In this document: piece by piece, positions 18,149 through 26,797 of the stretch
How positions within the stretch are numbered: position 1 is the stretch's first letter
How the letters are laid out: every line of letters begins with the position of its first letter
The notes under the pieces: model-generated
The model's database searches: none
The model's input: only the letters and a program-made list of their open reading frames with translations
Told to the model about the DNA's origin: nothing
NCBI GenBank assembly: GCA_046303115.1
Contig: JBKCGZ010000100.1
Span: forward strand, 1 to 64,000
Length of the DNA: 64,000 nt
Direction of reading: 5' to 3'
Origin: CAINEC01 sp046303115
GTDB lineage: Bacteria; Bacteroidota; Bacteroidia; AKYH767-A; OLB10
Program-made: the position numbers and the translations under genes

Positions 18149-20197
18149 CTAAGCGTTATTTTTTTCGATGTATTTGTAAATTTCATCCTGTGATTTAAAT
18201 TTACTTTTAACTTTTGAAAAATGATACGGGTTGTTTTGAAAGACATTGATACTTCTTGCTTTCGTATTATCATTCCACTGGATTTCGAGCATATCAATCA
18301 ATTGTTTTTTTAGCGACTCATCGTACACAGGCACTCCTACTTCGCTACGATGATCTAGATTACGAGTCATCCAATCGGCTGAAGACAAATAAACCTTAGG
18401 AGCACCATTATTTGAGAATACAAAAACCCTTGCATGCTCAAGGTATTTATCTACGATGCTGATGGCTTCAATATTTTCACTTAACGAGTTGATACCAGGA
18501 ACAAGAGAACAAATACTTCTTATAATCAATCTTATTTTAACGCCAGCCGCAGAAGCCTCGTAAAGCTTCTTTATCATTTCCGGATCTGTTAAGCTATTCA
18601 TCTTTAAAAACAACCAAGCATCATGTCCTTGTCTTGCATTTTCAATTTCCGCATTGATTAATTGTAAGTATTTTTTTCGAGTAGAAAATGGAGAAACAAC
18701 TAAGTGTTTATAAGTTCCTATTTTTAAGTTGTCATTATAAAAATTAAATACCTTTTGAACCTCTTCTGTGATTCTTTTATCAGCAGTTAACAAGCTATAA
18801 TCAGCGTATAGCTTAGCTGTATCTTCATTAAAATTACCAGTTCCGATATGAGCGTAATTTAAAAGTTTGTTTTGTTCTTGTCGGGAAATTAAAAACAACT
18901 TACTGTGTAACTTTATTCCAGGTACTCCATAAATCACTTTAACCCCTTCATCATTTAATTTATTTGCCCATCGAATATTAGCTTCCTCATCAAAGCGCGC
19001 TTGTAATTCAACAATAGCCGTTACTTTTTTTCCGTTTTTGATAGCATTAATCAGTGAATTAATTATTCGTGAATTATTAGCCAATCTGTATAGCGTAATA
19101 CTTATCGAAACTACTTTAGGATCGATAGATGCTTCGCGAAGCAAATTAATTACATGCGTATACGATTGATAAGGAAATGAAAGTAAAACATCCTGCTTTG
19201 CAATTATTTTAAACATACTTGTTCTTGCAGGAATTTCTTTATGAGGAAGCACTGGCAAGTTTTTTTGTTTAAGCTCTAATCTGTTTAGAGAAGGAAAGCG
19301 AATAAAATCAACGAAATTGTGATAACGCCCACCAGCAATTGGCTGGTCTTCTTTATTTAATTGAATCTTTTTTAGCAAAAACTTCAAAGCCTCTGCAGGC
19401 ATTGCTTCATCGTATACTAAGCGTGTTGGTTGTCCTTTACGACGGTTCTTAATACTCTCTGAAACTTTTTTTACGATACTCTTTGTAACATCTTGTTCTA
19501 AGTCGAGTTCAGCATCACGCGTTATCTTAATTGTGAATGCTCGTATCGCATCATAATCAAAATTAAAAAACAAATCATCTAAGCAATATCTGATTACATC
19601 ATCGAGCAAAATAATGTATTTACTTTCCTTCGGGATAACTACAAATCGTGAAATAACATCAGAAGGAATTTCTAATAATGCAAACTTTGTTTTTGATCCT
19701 GCTTTCTGCATCATAATTAAAAAATAGATGCTCCTGTCTTTCATTGCAGGAAACTCATTTAAATTATCGAGTAAGATTGGAACGAGCGCAGGTTGCACAT
19801 GCTCATAAAAATAATCACGCACAAAAGCGCCTTGATCTTTGGTTAGCTGATTTTCGTTTAATAAAAAGATTCCTTTTCTTTCCAGCTCACTTAGGATTCT
19901 TTGAAAGCTATCGTCGAATTCTTCTTGTTGCCTTACAATAATATTTTGAATACTATCCAGCAACTGAATCGGATTTTCTCCCAACAACTCTTCGCCTTTT
20001 TTTCCGAGGCGAACCATGCGTTTAATAGAAGCAACACGTACACGAAAAAACTCATCGCGATTACTCGAAACAATACCCAAAAACTTGAGTCGCTCCATTA
20101 ATGGAACACTCGGGTCATTTGCTTCTTGTAAAACTCTATCGTTAAAAGAAAGCCAACTTATATCGCGGTTAACGATAAGCAATTCATCTTGCTTCAT
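18149..20197 (-). CDS. ppk1: Polyphosphate kinase 1
   Basis: A 682-aa enzyme that makes polyphosphate from ATP. The N-terminal domain opens with NRDISWLSFNDRVLQEA. The catalytic half has two phospholipase-D-like domains, with KLHSKLFLI and YAHIGTGNFNEDTA holding the autophosphorylated histidine region, then HARVFVFSNNG and YLSSADWMTRNLDHRSEVGVP. Length is near the usual 690. It lies between a lysine-rich protein gene (6 bp upstream) and ppx downstream, so synthesis and breakdown of polyphosphate are probably controlled from one locus. Confidence 0.96.
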   Translation of the reverse strand: MKQDELLIVNRDISWLSFNDRVLQEANDPSVPLMERLKFLGIVSSNRDEFFRVRVASIKRMVRLGKKGEELLGENPIQLLDSIQNIIVRQQEEFDDSFQRILSELERKGIFLLNENQLTKDQGAFVRDYFYEHVQPALVPILLDNLNEFPAMKDRSIYFLIMMQKAGSKTKFALLEIPSDVISRFVVIPKESKYIILLDDVIRYCLDDLFFNFDYDAIRAFTIKITRDAELDLEQDVTKSIVKKVSESIKNRRKGQPTRLVYDEAMPAEALKFLLKKIQLNKEDQPIAGGRYHNFVDFIRFPSLNRLELKQKNLPVLPHKEIPARTSMFKIIAKQDVLLSFPYQSYTHVINLLREASIDPKVVSISITLYRLANNSRIINSLINAIKNGKKVTAIVELQARFDEEANIRWANKLNDEGVKVIYGVPGIKLHSKLFLISRQEQNKLLNYAHIGTGNFNEDTAKLYADYSLLTADKRITEEVQKVFNFYNDNLKIGTYKHLVVSPFSTRKKYLQLINAEIENARQGHDAWLFLKMNSLTDPEMIKKLYEASAAGVKIRLIIRSICSLVPGINSLSENIEAISIVDKYLEHARVFVFSNNGAPKVYLSSADWMTRNLDHRSEVGVPVYDESLKKQLIDMLEIQWNDNTKARSINVFQNNPYHFSKVKSKFKSQDEIYKYIEKNNA

Positions 20198-20203
20198 AAA
20201 AAA

Positions 20204-20488
20204 TTATTTGGCTGATTTACGAACCGACTTTTTTCGTTTGATTGTTTTAGCGATTGTTTTCTTTTTTGCAGCAGGTGTTTTCACTTCCGATTTTTTCTCT
20301 TTTTTAACCGGAGCTTTTGTTTTTTCCGCCTTGCTTATCTCTTTGACAAACTTTTTAGAAATTTCTTTGGCAGTTGACTTAATGACCTTAGCCATTCCCT
20401 GTGCCGCAACGGGATGTTGTTTCTTTAAAAAATAAGCAATTGTAATAGATAGTTGTTGCTCAATTTCTTTTCGTTGTTTCTTTTGCAT
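20204..20488 (-). CDS. Lysine-rich histone-H1-like small protein
   Basis: The start at ATG 20488 (MQKKQRKEIEQQ) gives 94 aa; an upstream in-frame start at 20554 adds an unlikely 22-residue leader. The N-terminal half is a predicted helix with HPVAAQGMAKVIKSTAKEI. The C-terminal third is an Ala/Pro/Lys tail (KKEKKSEVKTPAAKKK) like histone H1 or Hc1 tails. It is probably a nucleoid- or RNA-associated protein; the family is not certain. It lies 6 bp upstream of ppk1, so both may be made together, and basic proteins of this kind could also contact polyphosphate (inference). Confidence 0.7.
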   Translation of the reverse strand: MQKKQRKEIEQQLSITIAYFLKKQHPVAAQGMAKVIKSTAKEISKKFVKEISKAEKTKAPVKKEKKSEVKTPAAKKKTIAKTIKRKKSVRKSAK

Positions 20489-20616
20489 TTGCGTTAGAAT
20501 ATGATTCAATGCAAATATTTTAAAAGAAAACTTGATTTCTTCAACGATTATCAAATCATAACGTTAACATAAATTTCTCTTACAGATTTTATAACGTTAA
20601 TTTAATATCATAAAGA

Positions 20617-21117
20617 TTAATCAATGGCTTTATGACAACAAAAAGTATTTGTTAACTTTCCTGAATGTAAATTAATCTGATTCCAATTCAAATTTTCAAA
20701 TTCGATAACTGCTACTGCTGAAGTTGGCAGATGACGAAATTCCTGGTTGGTGAGTTTACTAATGATAGAAGTAAAAGCAGGATTATGTCCGAATAAAAAA
20801 ACAGTGTTGGCGTTATCAGGCAACTCATTGATCACATACATTAAAACATTATCGGATGCCTCATAGATAGCGTCTTTTATTTGAACTTTTTCCAGATCAA
20901 AAGCAAAATGATGAGCAACAATTACACAAGTTGAAAATGCTCTGATAGCAGGACTAGTTACAAAAGCATCTGGAAAAATATTATTTTGTTTTAGCCACAA
21001 TGCTGTTTGAGCTACATTATGATATCCGCGAGCTGCGAGATGACGTTCGATATCATTCGCAACATAATCATCATACAATGATTTACCATGACGAATTAAA
21101 ACCAAACGCTTGCGCAT
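20617..21117 (-). CDS. sixA: SixA-type histidine phosphatase
   Basis: A 166-aa branch-1 histidine phosphatase. The catalytic RHGKS has His10 as the phospho-acceptor, TSPAIRAFST supplies the second arginine, and GHNPAF the second histidine. Members dephosphorylate phosphohistidine proteins or small phosphoesters. The start codon abuts the stop of the upstream endonuclease gene with no gap, so the two form an operon. The ppk1/ppx neighbourhood suggests a role in phosphate metabolism, but the substrate cannot be set. Confidence 0.88.
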   Translation of the reverse strand: MRKRLVLIRHGKSLYDDYVANDIERHLAARGYHNVAQTALWLKQNNIFPDAFVTSPAIRAFSTCVIVAHHFAFDLEKVQIKDAIYEASDNVLMYVINELPDNANTVFLFGHNPAFTSIISKLTNQEFRHLPTSAVAVIEFENLNWNQINLHSGKLTNTFCCHKAID

Positions 21118-22164
21118 TTATTTTTCTTTTAAGAGCAAAAGATACGTTGGCAAGTGGTCAGAATAACCACCTTGATAGATATTAAAATCAAAGGTGCGTA
21201 ATGGATAACCTTTATATCTTCCTGTTTTTTGAATCATAAATTCCTTGCTAAAGATATTCGCCTTCTGAAAGAAAAATCCTTTCTGGTCTTTAAGCATAAA
21301 TGCATTGGAAATAATAATTTGATCAAAAAGATTCCAAGCATCGCCATATGCTAAAGTTCCAATTCCTTCTTTGTAGTAAGATACCCAAGGATTATACAAG
21401 CCGTTCTCTTTTATTTTATCAACGTTACCCGTTGCACCTAATGTTTTTGTTACACTCGGACTAACAGGATCATCGTTTAGGTCTCCCATTAAAACGATTT
21501 TCGCATTGGGGTCAACGGCATTGATTGAATCTATTTTATGTTTTGCAACTGATGCTGCTAAAACACGGTTTGGTGCCGAAGCTTCTTCTCCTCCACGGCG
21601 GGATGGCCAGTGATTAATAAAAAAATGCATTGGTTCTCCATCATACATTCCGTACACATACAAAACATCGCGAGTGTAATAAGGATTGCCATCATCGCCT
21701 TTCATTGGAACAAAGAGCGGTTCAGAAGATATTACCTTAAAATACTTAGGATTATAAATCATTCCTACATCAATACCTCTTTTATCAGGAGAATCAAAGT
21801 GAACAATTTTATATCCTCGAGGTTTTAATTTAGGTTGGTTAATTAGATCTTGTAAAACGGTGATATTTTCAATTTCAGCTACGCCAAGCACAGAAAATCC
21901 ATCAGGCGTAACTTCGGTTCCTATCTGCGACAAAACCGACTCTAATTTTGTTAGTTTATCTAAATATACTGTAGCCGTATAAAGATTTGCCCCTGTAGGA
22001 GTAAAATCTTCATCATTAACTTCGGGCTGATTGATGGTATCAAATAAATTTTCCAGGTTATAAAATGCAACTATTCCTGCTTTATACTGTTTTTCCTGTG
22101 CATTTGCTGATTGCAATCCAAGGGCAAGGATTGTAATAATCAGACACTTAACTATTTTTTGCAT
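21118..22164 (-). CDS. Secreted endonuclease/exonuclease/phosphatase family protein
   Basis: A 348-aa protein with a signal peptide (residues 1-22, ending SANAQ). The fold shows FYNLENLFDT near residues 34-43, VAEIEN with the metal-binding Glu, FINHWPSRRGG, LMGDLNDDP, and SDHLPTY at the end. It probably cleaves phosphodiester bonds in extracellular nucleic acid or phosphoesters in the periplasm or outside. It starts next to a TAGGTTTG element and is divergent from a TonB receptor and a DUF5689 protein, which suggests a phosphate- or nucleic-acid-scavenging locus (inference). Confidence 0.87.
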   Translation of the reverse strand: MQKIVKCLIITILALGLQSANAQEKQYKAGIVAFYNLENLFDTINQPEVNDEDFTPTGANLYTATVYLDKLTKLESVLSQIGTEVTPDGFSVLGVAEIENITVLQDLINQPKLKPRGYKIVHFDSPDKRGIDVGMIYNPKYFKVISSEPLFVPMKGDDGNPYYTRDVLYVYGMYDGEPMHFFINHWPSRRGGEEASAPNRVLAASVAKHKIDSINAVDPNAKIVLMGDLNDDPVSPSVTKTLGATGNVDKIKENGLYNPWVSYYKEGIGTLAYGDAWNLFDQIIISNAFMLKDQKGFFFQKANIFSKEFMIQKTGRYKGYPLRTFDFNIYQGGYSDHLPTYLLLLKEK

Positions 22165-22186
22165 TTTATTTTATGATTTTCGGATA

Positions 22187-22194
22187 CAAACCTA
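22187..22194 (-). promoter_or_regulatory. Candidate -7 element of the endonuclease-sixA operon
   Basis: The minus strand reads TAGGTTTG, matching TAnnTTTG, and lies 22 nt upstream of the endonuclease ATG. No clear -33 element is present at normal spacing. Confidence 0.4.
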
Positions 22195-22263
22195 TAAAAA
22201 GCATAGGATTTATCTGCGATAATCCTTCACAATTTGACATTATACCTATTCATGTCAATTTTC

Positions 22264-22293
22264 TTTGTAGCTACAGATTATATTTTACCTTTG
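22264..22293 (+). promoter_or_regulatory. Promoter of the TonB receptor operon
   Basis: TTTG (22264-22267), an 18-bp spacer and TACCTTTG (22286-22293) match the Bacteroidota -33/-7 consensus well. The ATG follows 19 nt after the -7 box. This is one of the best promoters in the window. Confidence 0.7.
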
Positions 22294-22312
22294 TCATCCC
22301 TTAAAACTAATC

Positions 22313-25087
22313 ATGAAAATAAAGTATTTAATTCGATTCGCATTGATCTGCTTCATGCTGACGCCTATGATGTTGATGGCACAAAACGCCACACTCAAAG
22401 GAAGTGTGAAAGATGCAGAAACACAGGATGCTTCTGCTAGTGCAGCTATCAATCTGAACAATCCAGGCTTCAGAGCTAATGTTTTGTCAAACCCTGATGG
22501 GACATTTGAATTTAAAGATGTTCCGTATGGAAAATACACGCTAACAATTGACCTGGATGGATTCAATCAGACAATTTTAAGTGTAGAGGTTAATCAACCA
22601 GTAGTTGAAGTATCTGTTGTAAACATGGTGCACATTGATTTAGGTGACGATAATATCCCAACTGTTTCACTAGGCGACGATCAGGTTAAAGAAACTACTA
22701 ATGCCAATGTTAGTGGAGTTTTAACTTCTACAAGAGATCCATTTGAGTCTGCGAGTATGTTTACTTTCAGCGCAGCACGCTTTCGTCCGCGTGGTTATAA
22801 CTATGAAGACCAAACTTTCATGAACGGATTATTAATGGAAGATCTTGTGAATAGTCGGGGTTTATATAGCGCATGGAGCGGGTTAAACGATGTGGTTAGA
22901 AGTCGTGAGAGCACTTACGGACTTAACCCATCTACCTATGGATATGGTGGATTAAATGGATCAAATAATATTGATGCTAAAGCGAGCAGACAGCGTAAAC
23001 AATTACAAGTTTCCTATGCTCTATCAAACAGAACATATGATAACCGTTTAATGGCAACTTATGGAACCGGACTAATGAAAGGAGGTTGGTCATTTGCAGC
23101 ATCTATCAGTAGAAGATGGGCTGATGAAGGTTATGTTCAAGGAACATTCTACAATGGGATTTCTTGGTTCGCCAGTATCGAGAAAAGATTTGGAACGAAC
23201 CATAGCATCAGTTTAACCCAATTTGGTGCAAATACTGTCAATGCAAGAGCTACTGCTGCTATCCAAGAAGTTTATGATTTAGCGGGTAGTAATTATTACA
23301 ATCCTAGTTGGGGATTCCAAAACGGAGAAAAAAGAAGTGCAAATATTGGACGTCAGGCAAGTCCTTTAACAATTTTGGCTCACGAATGGAAAATTGACAG
23401 TAAATCAGATTTAAAAACATCAGTAGGCTATCAATTTGGTTCTTACAGTGTAACTGGACTTGATTGGTTCAATGCTCCTGACCCTCGTCCGGATTTTTAT
23501 CGTCGTCTACCAAGCTACATCGACGATCCTACCATGGCTGCACAAGCCGCTTATTTATGGCAGACAGATGAATCATATCGCCAAATTGACTGGGAGAATT
23601 TATATGCTGTAAATATGAATAACTACGAAACGATTGATAGTGCCAATGGAATTGCAGGCAATTCAGTTTATGGTAAGAGAAGCCGCTATATTGTCAGTGA
23701 AAGAGTTCAAGATACAAAGCGCTACTCCCTATCATCCACTTACAATAGTACTATCAACGACAATTTAATTGTTACTGCAGGATTAAACATTCAGCATCAA
23801 GAAACAGAATATTACCGTCGTGTAAATGATTTATTAGGAGGTGACTTTTATGTTGACTTAAACCAATTTGCTGAATTAGCTTATCCTGACAGTTTCCAGG
23901 TATTACAAAACAATCTTGATGTACCTAACAGAATTCTTCAGGTGGGTGACAAATACGGATACAATTACAAAGCAACTGTTAATAGAAAAGGATTCTGGAT
24001 TCAGCCACAATTTAAGTTTAACCGTGTAGATGGATTTGTTGGAATTCAGGTGATGAATACATCTTATTTCCGTACAGGATATTATCGTAGTGGTGTTTTT
24101 CAGGATAATTCATTGGGAGAGTCTACTCAAGAAACATTTAACAACTACGGAATCAAGGCTGGAGCAACTTACAAAATCAACGGTAGAAATTATATTTTCT
24201 TAAATGCTTCTAATGAAACAAGAGCACCATTATTTGAAGATGTATTTATTTCTCCACGTACTCGCGACTTAACTAATCCGAATGCTACAAATGAGAAAAT
24301 TATGTCTATTGAAGCAGGTTATTTGTTGAGAGCTCCAAAAACAAAAATAAGAGCTACTGCCTATTACACACAGATGAATGATGGAATTAACAACCTTACA
24401 TTCTTCCATGAAGATTACAGAACATTGGTGAACTACTCATTGAGTAATATGGATAGAAGACATGTTGGAGTTGAGATTGGCGCAGATCATAATTTAGGAC
24501 AAGGTTTTTCGGCTTCAACGGCAATAGCAATTGGGCAGTATTTTTATACTGACCGAATGAATGCCATTATTACTGCCGATAACACTTCACAACTATTAGC
24601 AGAGAATGAGACTATTTATTCGAAAAACTTTTATGTAGCTGGTGGGCCGCAATCGGCTTATACATTAGGTTTAAGATACCGTGCAAAGAAATTCTGGAAT
24701 GCTTATTTGAACTTGAATTATTTCGACAAAATCTGGTACGACTTCAATCCTGCTCGTCGTACTGTGACTGGTGTAGCGCCTTACAGTGAAGGAGCTATTC
24801 GTGAAGCAATTATTGATCAGTTGCAGGCGAGTGGACAGTTTACAATGGATATTTCTTTTGGTAAGTCATGGAAGTTAAACAACTACTTTCCATCAATGAA
24901 AAAGCAAACTTTCTTCTTGATAAATATTGGCGTTAATAACGTATTAAACAATACTAACATTATTACTAACGGTTACGAACAGCTGCGATTTGACTTTGCT
25001 GAAAAAGATATTAACAAATTCGCACCTAAGGCTTACTATGGCTTCGGAACTAACTATTTTGTAAACTTCACCCTTAGATTCAATTAA
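22313..25087 (+). CDS. TonB-dependent outer-membrane receptor with carboxypeptidase-like N-terminal domain
   Basis: A 924-aa protein with a signal peptide ending MLMAQ (residue 24). A CarboxypepD_reg-like domain follows (LKGSVKDAETQDAS, residues about 27-110), then a plug (near 145-260, with TFMNGLLMEDL and GLNGSNNIDAK) and a long aromatic-rich barrel ending YFVNFTLRFN with a terminal aromatic residue. It should import a nutrient across the outer membrane with TonB energy. The substrate is unknown; the neighbouring secreted phosphoesterase suggests a phosphate-containing compound. It has a strong promoter and forms an operon with a DUF5689 lipoprotein 31 bp downstream. Confidence 0.9.
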   Translation: MKIKYLIRFALICFMLTPMMLMAQNATLKGSVKDAETQDASASAAINLNNPGFRANVLSNPDGTFEFKDVPYGKYTLTIDLDGFNQTILSVEVNQPVVEVSVVNMVHIDLGDDNIPTVSLGDDQVKETTNANVSGVLTSTRDPFESASMFTFSAARFRPRGYNYEDQTFMNGLLMEDLVNSRGLYSAWSGLNDVVRSRESTYGLNPSTYGYGGLNGSNNIDAKASRQRKQLQVSYALSNRTYDNRLMATYGTGLMKGGWSFAASISRRWADEGYVQGTFYNGISWFASIEKRFGTNHSISLTQFGANTVNARATAAIQEVYDLAGSNYYNPSWGFQNGEKRSANIGRQASPLTILAHEWKIDSKSDLKTSVGYQFGSYSVTGLDWFNAPDPRPDFYRRLPSYIDDPTMAAQAAYLWQTDESYRQIDWENLYAVNMNNYETIDSANGIAGNSVYGKRSRYIVSERVQDTKRYSLSSTYNSTINDNLIVTAGLNIQHQETEYYRRVNDLLGGDFYVDLNQFAELAYPDSFQVLQNNLDVPNRILQVGDKYGYNYKATVNRKGFWIQPQFKFNRVDGFVGIQVMNTSYFRTGYYRSGVFQDNSLGESTQETFNNYGIKAGATYKINGRNYIFLNASNETRAPLFEDVFISPRTRDLTNPNATNEKIMSIEAGYLLRAPKTKIRATAYYTQMNDGINNLTFFHEDYRTLVNYSLSNMDRRHVGVEIGADHNLGQGFSASTAIAIGQYFYTDRMNAIITADNTSQLLAENETIYSKNFYVAGGPQSAYTLGLRYRAKKFWNAYLNLNYFDKIWYDFNPARRTVTGVAPYSEGAIREAIIDQLQASGQFTMDISFGKSWKLNNYFPSMKKQTFFLINIGVNNVLNNTNIITNGYEQLRFDFAEKDINKFAPKAYYGFGTNYFVNFTLRFN

Positions 25088-25118
25088 CCAAAATAATAAA
25101 CCGATAAACATCAACCAC

Positions 25119-26657
25119 ATGATACTTCGTAAAAAAATCCAATTTAACGCATGGCTGATTATCTCAGCATTAGCCCTTGTGTTTACCTTTAACTCTTGTC
25201 GCGATGACCAATTCGATGAGCCACCTATTACAGGTGAAGACCCAGGCTTAAGCGTAAATATGACTTTAGATTCACTAAAGACTATTTACAAATCTCAATT
25301 GACAAATTACTCGTCGATTCCGTACATTAAAATTGATAATGATTGGACTATTAAAGCAACCGTTATTGGTGATGACAAAAGTGGTAACCTATACAAAACA
25401 ATGGTTGTTGATGATGGTACTGCGGGGATTGCCATCAAATTAGACCTTTCAAACTTCTATACGGATTACCCTGTAGGTCGTGAAGTTTATGTAAAGCTTA
25501 AAGGATTAACATTAAGTTATTATGGTGGCTTAGTACAAATCGGAGGATTTAAGGACACTGTTAATGCGACGCCAAGTTTAGCTTCAATTCCTGCTTCCTT
25601 AGTACGTAACTACATCATTGGTGGTAAATGGGGAAATACAGTCACACCATTCACAGTTAACTTTGCAGACTTAGGCGCTGATGGAAAGAGTGCAGCTTCA
25701 TACAAATGGCAAAGCCGTTTAATTAAAATCGAAAAAGTACAATTTCAGTCGGGAGATGCTGGTCAGGTTTGGGCTAACCAACCTGCTTTGGGATCTGTGA
25801 ATCGCTATTTAGAGTGTTGTTATTCGTTTCCTTCATCAATCGGAGGAATCATTGTTAGAACAAGTGGATACTCCGATTTTGCAAATGATTTAACTCCTAC
25901 AAATTCCGGATCTATCATCGGTATTTATAGTGTTTACAGCACAGACAAACAATTAACATTAAGAGACCCGTCTGATTGTTTAATGGATACAGCTCGATTT
26001 ACTTCTGGAGCATGTGGATCAGCGCCAGTACCTCCTCCTCCGGCTGCAACATTAACGACAATTGCAAATATTCGTTCACAATATACGGGATCATCAACCA
26101 CAGTTAATGGTAGTTATAAGATTACTGGTGTAGTTATTTCTGATGCTACATTCCAAAATTTAAATAGTCAAAATGTAGTAATTCAAGATGCTACAGGTGG
26201 TATTGTTGTTCGTTTTGATGCTACACATTCATTCGCTATAGGTGATTCAATAGTTGTTAATGTAACAGGCCAATCATTATCAGAATACAACGGTTTATTA
26301 CAAGTTGGTGGAACATCACCATCTGTTCCAATCGCGTATGGAACTAAAGTAGGTACTGGTACAATTACCCCTAGAGTTGTTACTGCAGCGGACTTAATTG
26401 CCAATATGATCGGAACGCAGAGTTGGGAATCAACATTAATTAAAATCAACAATGTTACATTTTCTACTGCAACTTTTACCACTTCTACTAATGTTGTAGA
26501 TGCAACAGGTACAGTATTGTTATATACTGATTGTACAGGTACATTCCAAGCAACATTTGCGAATGCTGCAATTCCTGCGGGTACTTCAGTAACTGCAATT
26601 GTATCGGAATTTAATGGGTTACAATTAAATGTTCGATCACCATCAGACGTAAACTAA
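25119..26657 (+). CDS. DUF5689 domain lipoprotein
   Basis: A 512-aa surface or periplasmic lipoprotein (lipobox-like FNSC, Cys near residue 27). It has two related OB-like repeats: residues about 45-285 (with WTIKATVIGDDKSGN, VVDDGTAGIAIKLD and GREVYVKLKGL) and about 310-512 (with YKITGVVISD, VIQDATGGIVVRFD and GDSIVVNVTGQ). The halves are joined by a short proline linker (PVPPPPAA). Such proteins usually accompany TonB receptors and may capture ligand or anchor nuclease partners; the precise role is unknown. A strong terminator follows. Confidence 0.83.
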   Translation: MILRKKIQFNAWLIISALALVFTFNSCRDDQFDEPPITGEDPGLSVNMTLDSLKTIYKSQLTNYSSIPYIKIDNDWTIKATVIGDDKSGNLYKTMVVDDGTAGIAIKLDLSNFYTDYPVGREVYVKLKGLTLSYYGGLVQIGGFKDTVNATPSLASIPASLVRNYIIGGKWGNTVTPFTVNFADLGADGKSAASYKWQSRLIKIEKVQFQSGDAGQVWANQPALGSVNRYLECCYSFPSSIGGIIVRTSGYSDFANDLTPTNSGSIIGIYSVYSTDKQLTLRDPSDCLMDTARFTSGACGSAPVPPPPAATLTTIANIRSQYTGSSTTVNGSYKITGVVISDATFQNLNSQNVVIQDATGGIVVRFDATHSFAIGDSIVVNVTGQSLSEYNGLLQVGGTSPSVPIAYGTKVGTGTITPRVVTAADLIANMIGTQSWESTLIKINNVTFSTATFTTSTNVVDATGTVLLYTDCTGTFQATFANAAIPAGTSVTAIVSEFNGLQLNVRSPSDVN

Positions 26658-26680
26658 ATTTATAAATCAAGAATTTTTCA

Positions 26681-26713
26681 AAAGAGCCGCTAAAATGAGC
26701 GGCTCTTTTTTTT
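26681..26713 (+). terminator. Terminator of the TonB receptor/DUF5689 operon
   Basis: An 11-bp stem (26681-26691 with 26698-26708) contains GAGCCGCT/AGCGGCTC, has a 6-nt loop and is followed by a run of T residues. It is a classic intrinsic terminator 24 bp past the stop. Confidence 0.93.
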
Positions 26714-26731
26714 TGAAATTAATTTTTAGAA

Positions 26732-26766
26732 TTTGAATGATACCATTTAATGGAATATTACCTTTG
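26732..26766 (+). promoter_or_regulatory. Promoter of purH
   Basis: TTTG (26732-26735), a 23-bp spacer and TACCTTTG (26759-26766) match the Bacteroidota -33/-7 consensus. The purH ATG is 31 nt after the -7 box. Confidence 0.62.
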
Positions 26767-26797
26767 CGTGCTTTAATTCCCAATTAATTAAAGCAAT

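Noticed and set aside
20016..20435. 139-aa plus-strand ORF with hydrophobic segment
   Set aside because: It is antisense to ppk1 and the lysine-rich gene; the hydrophobic look comes from reading Lys codons on the reverse strand.
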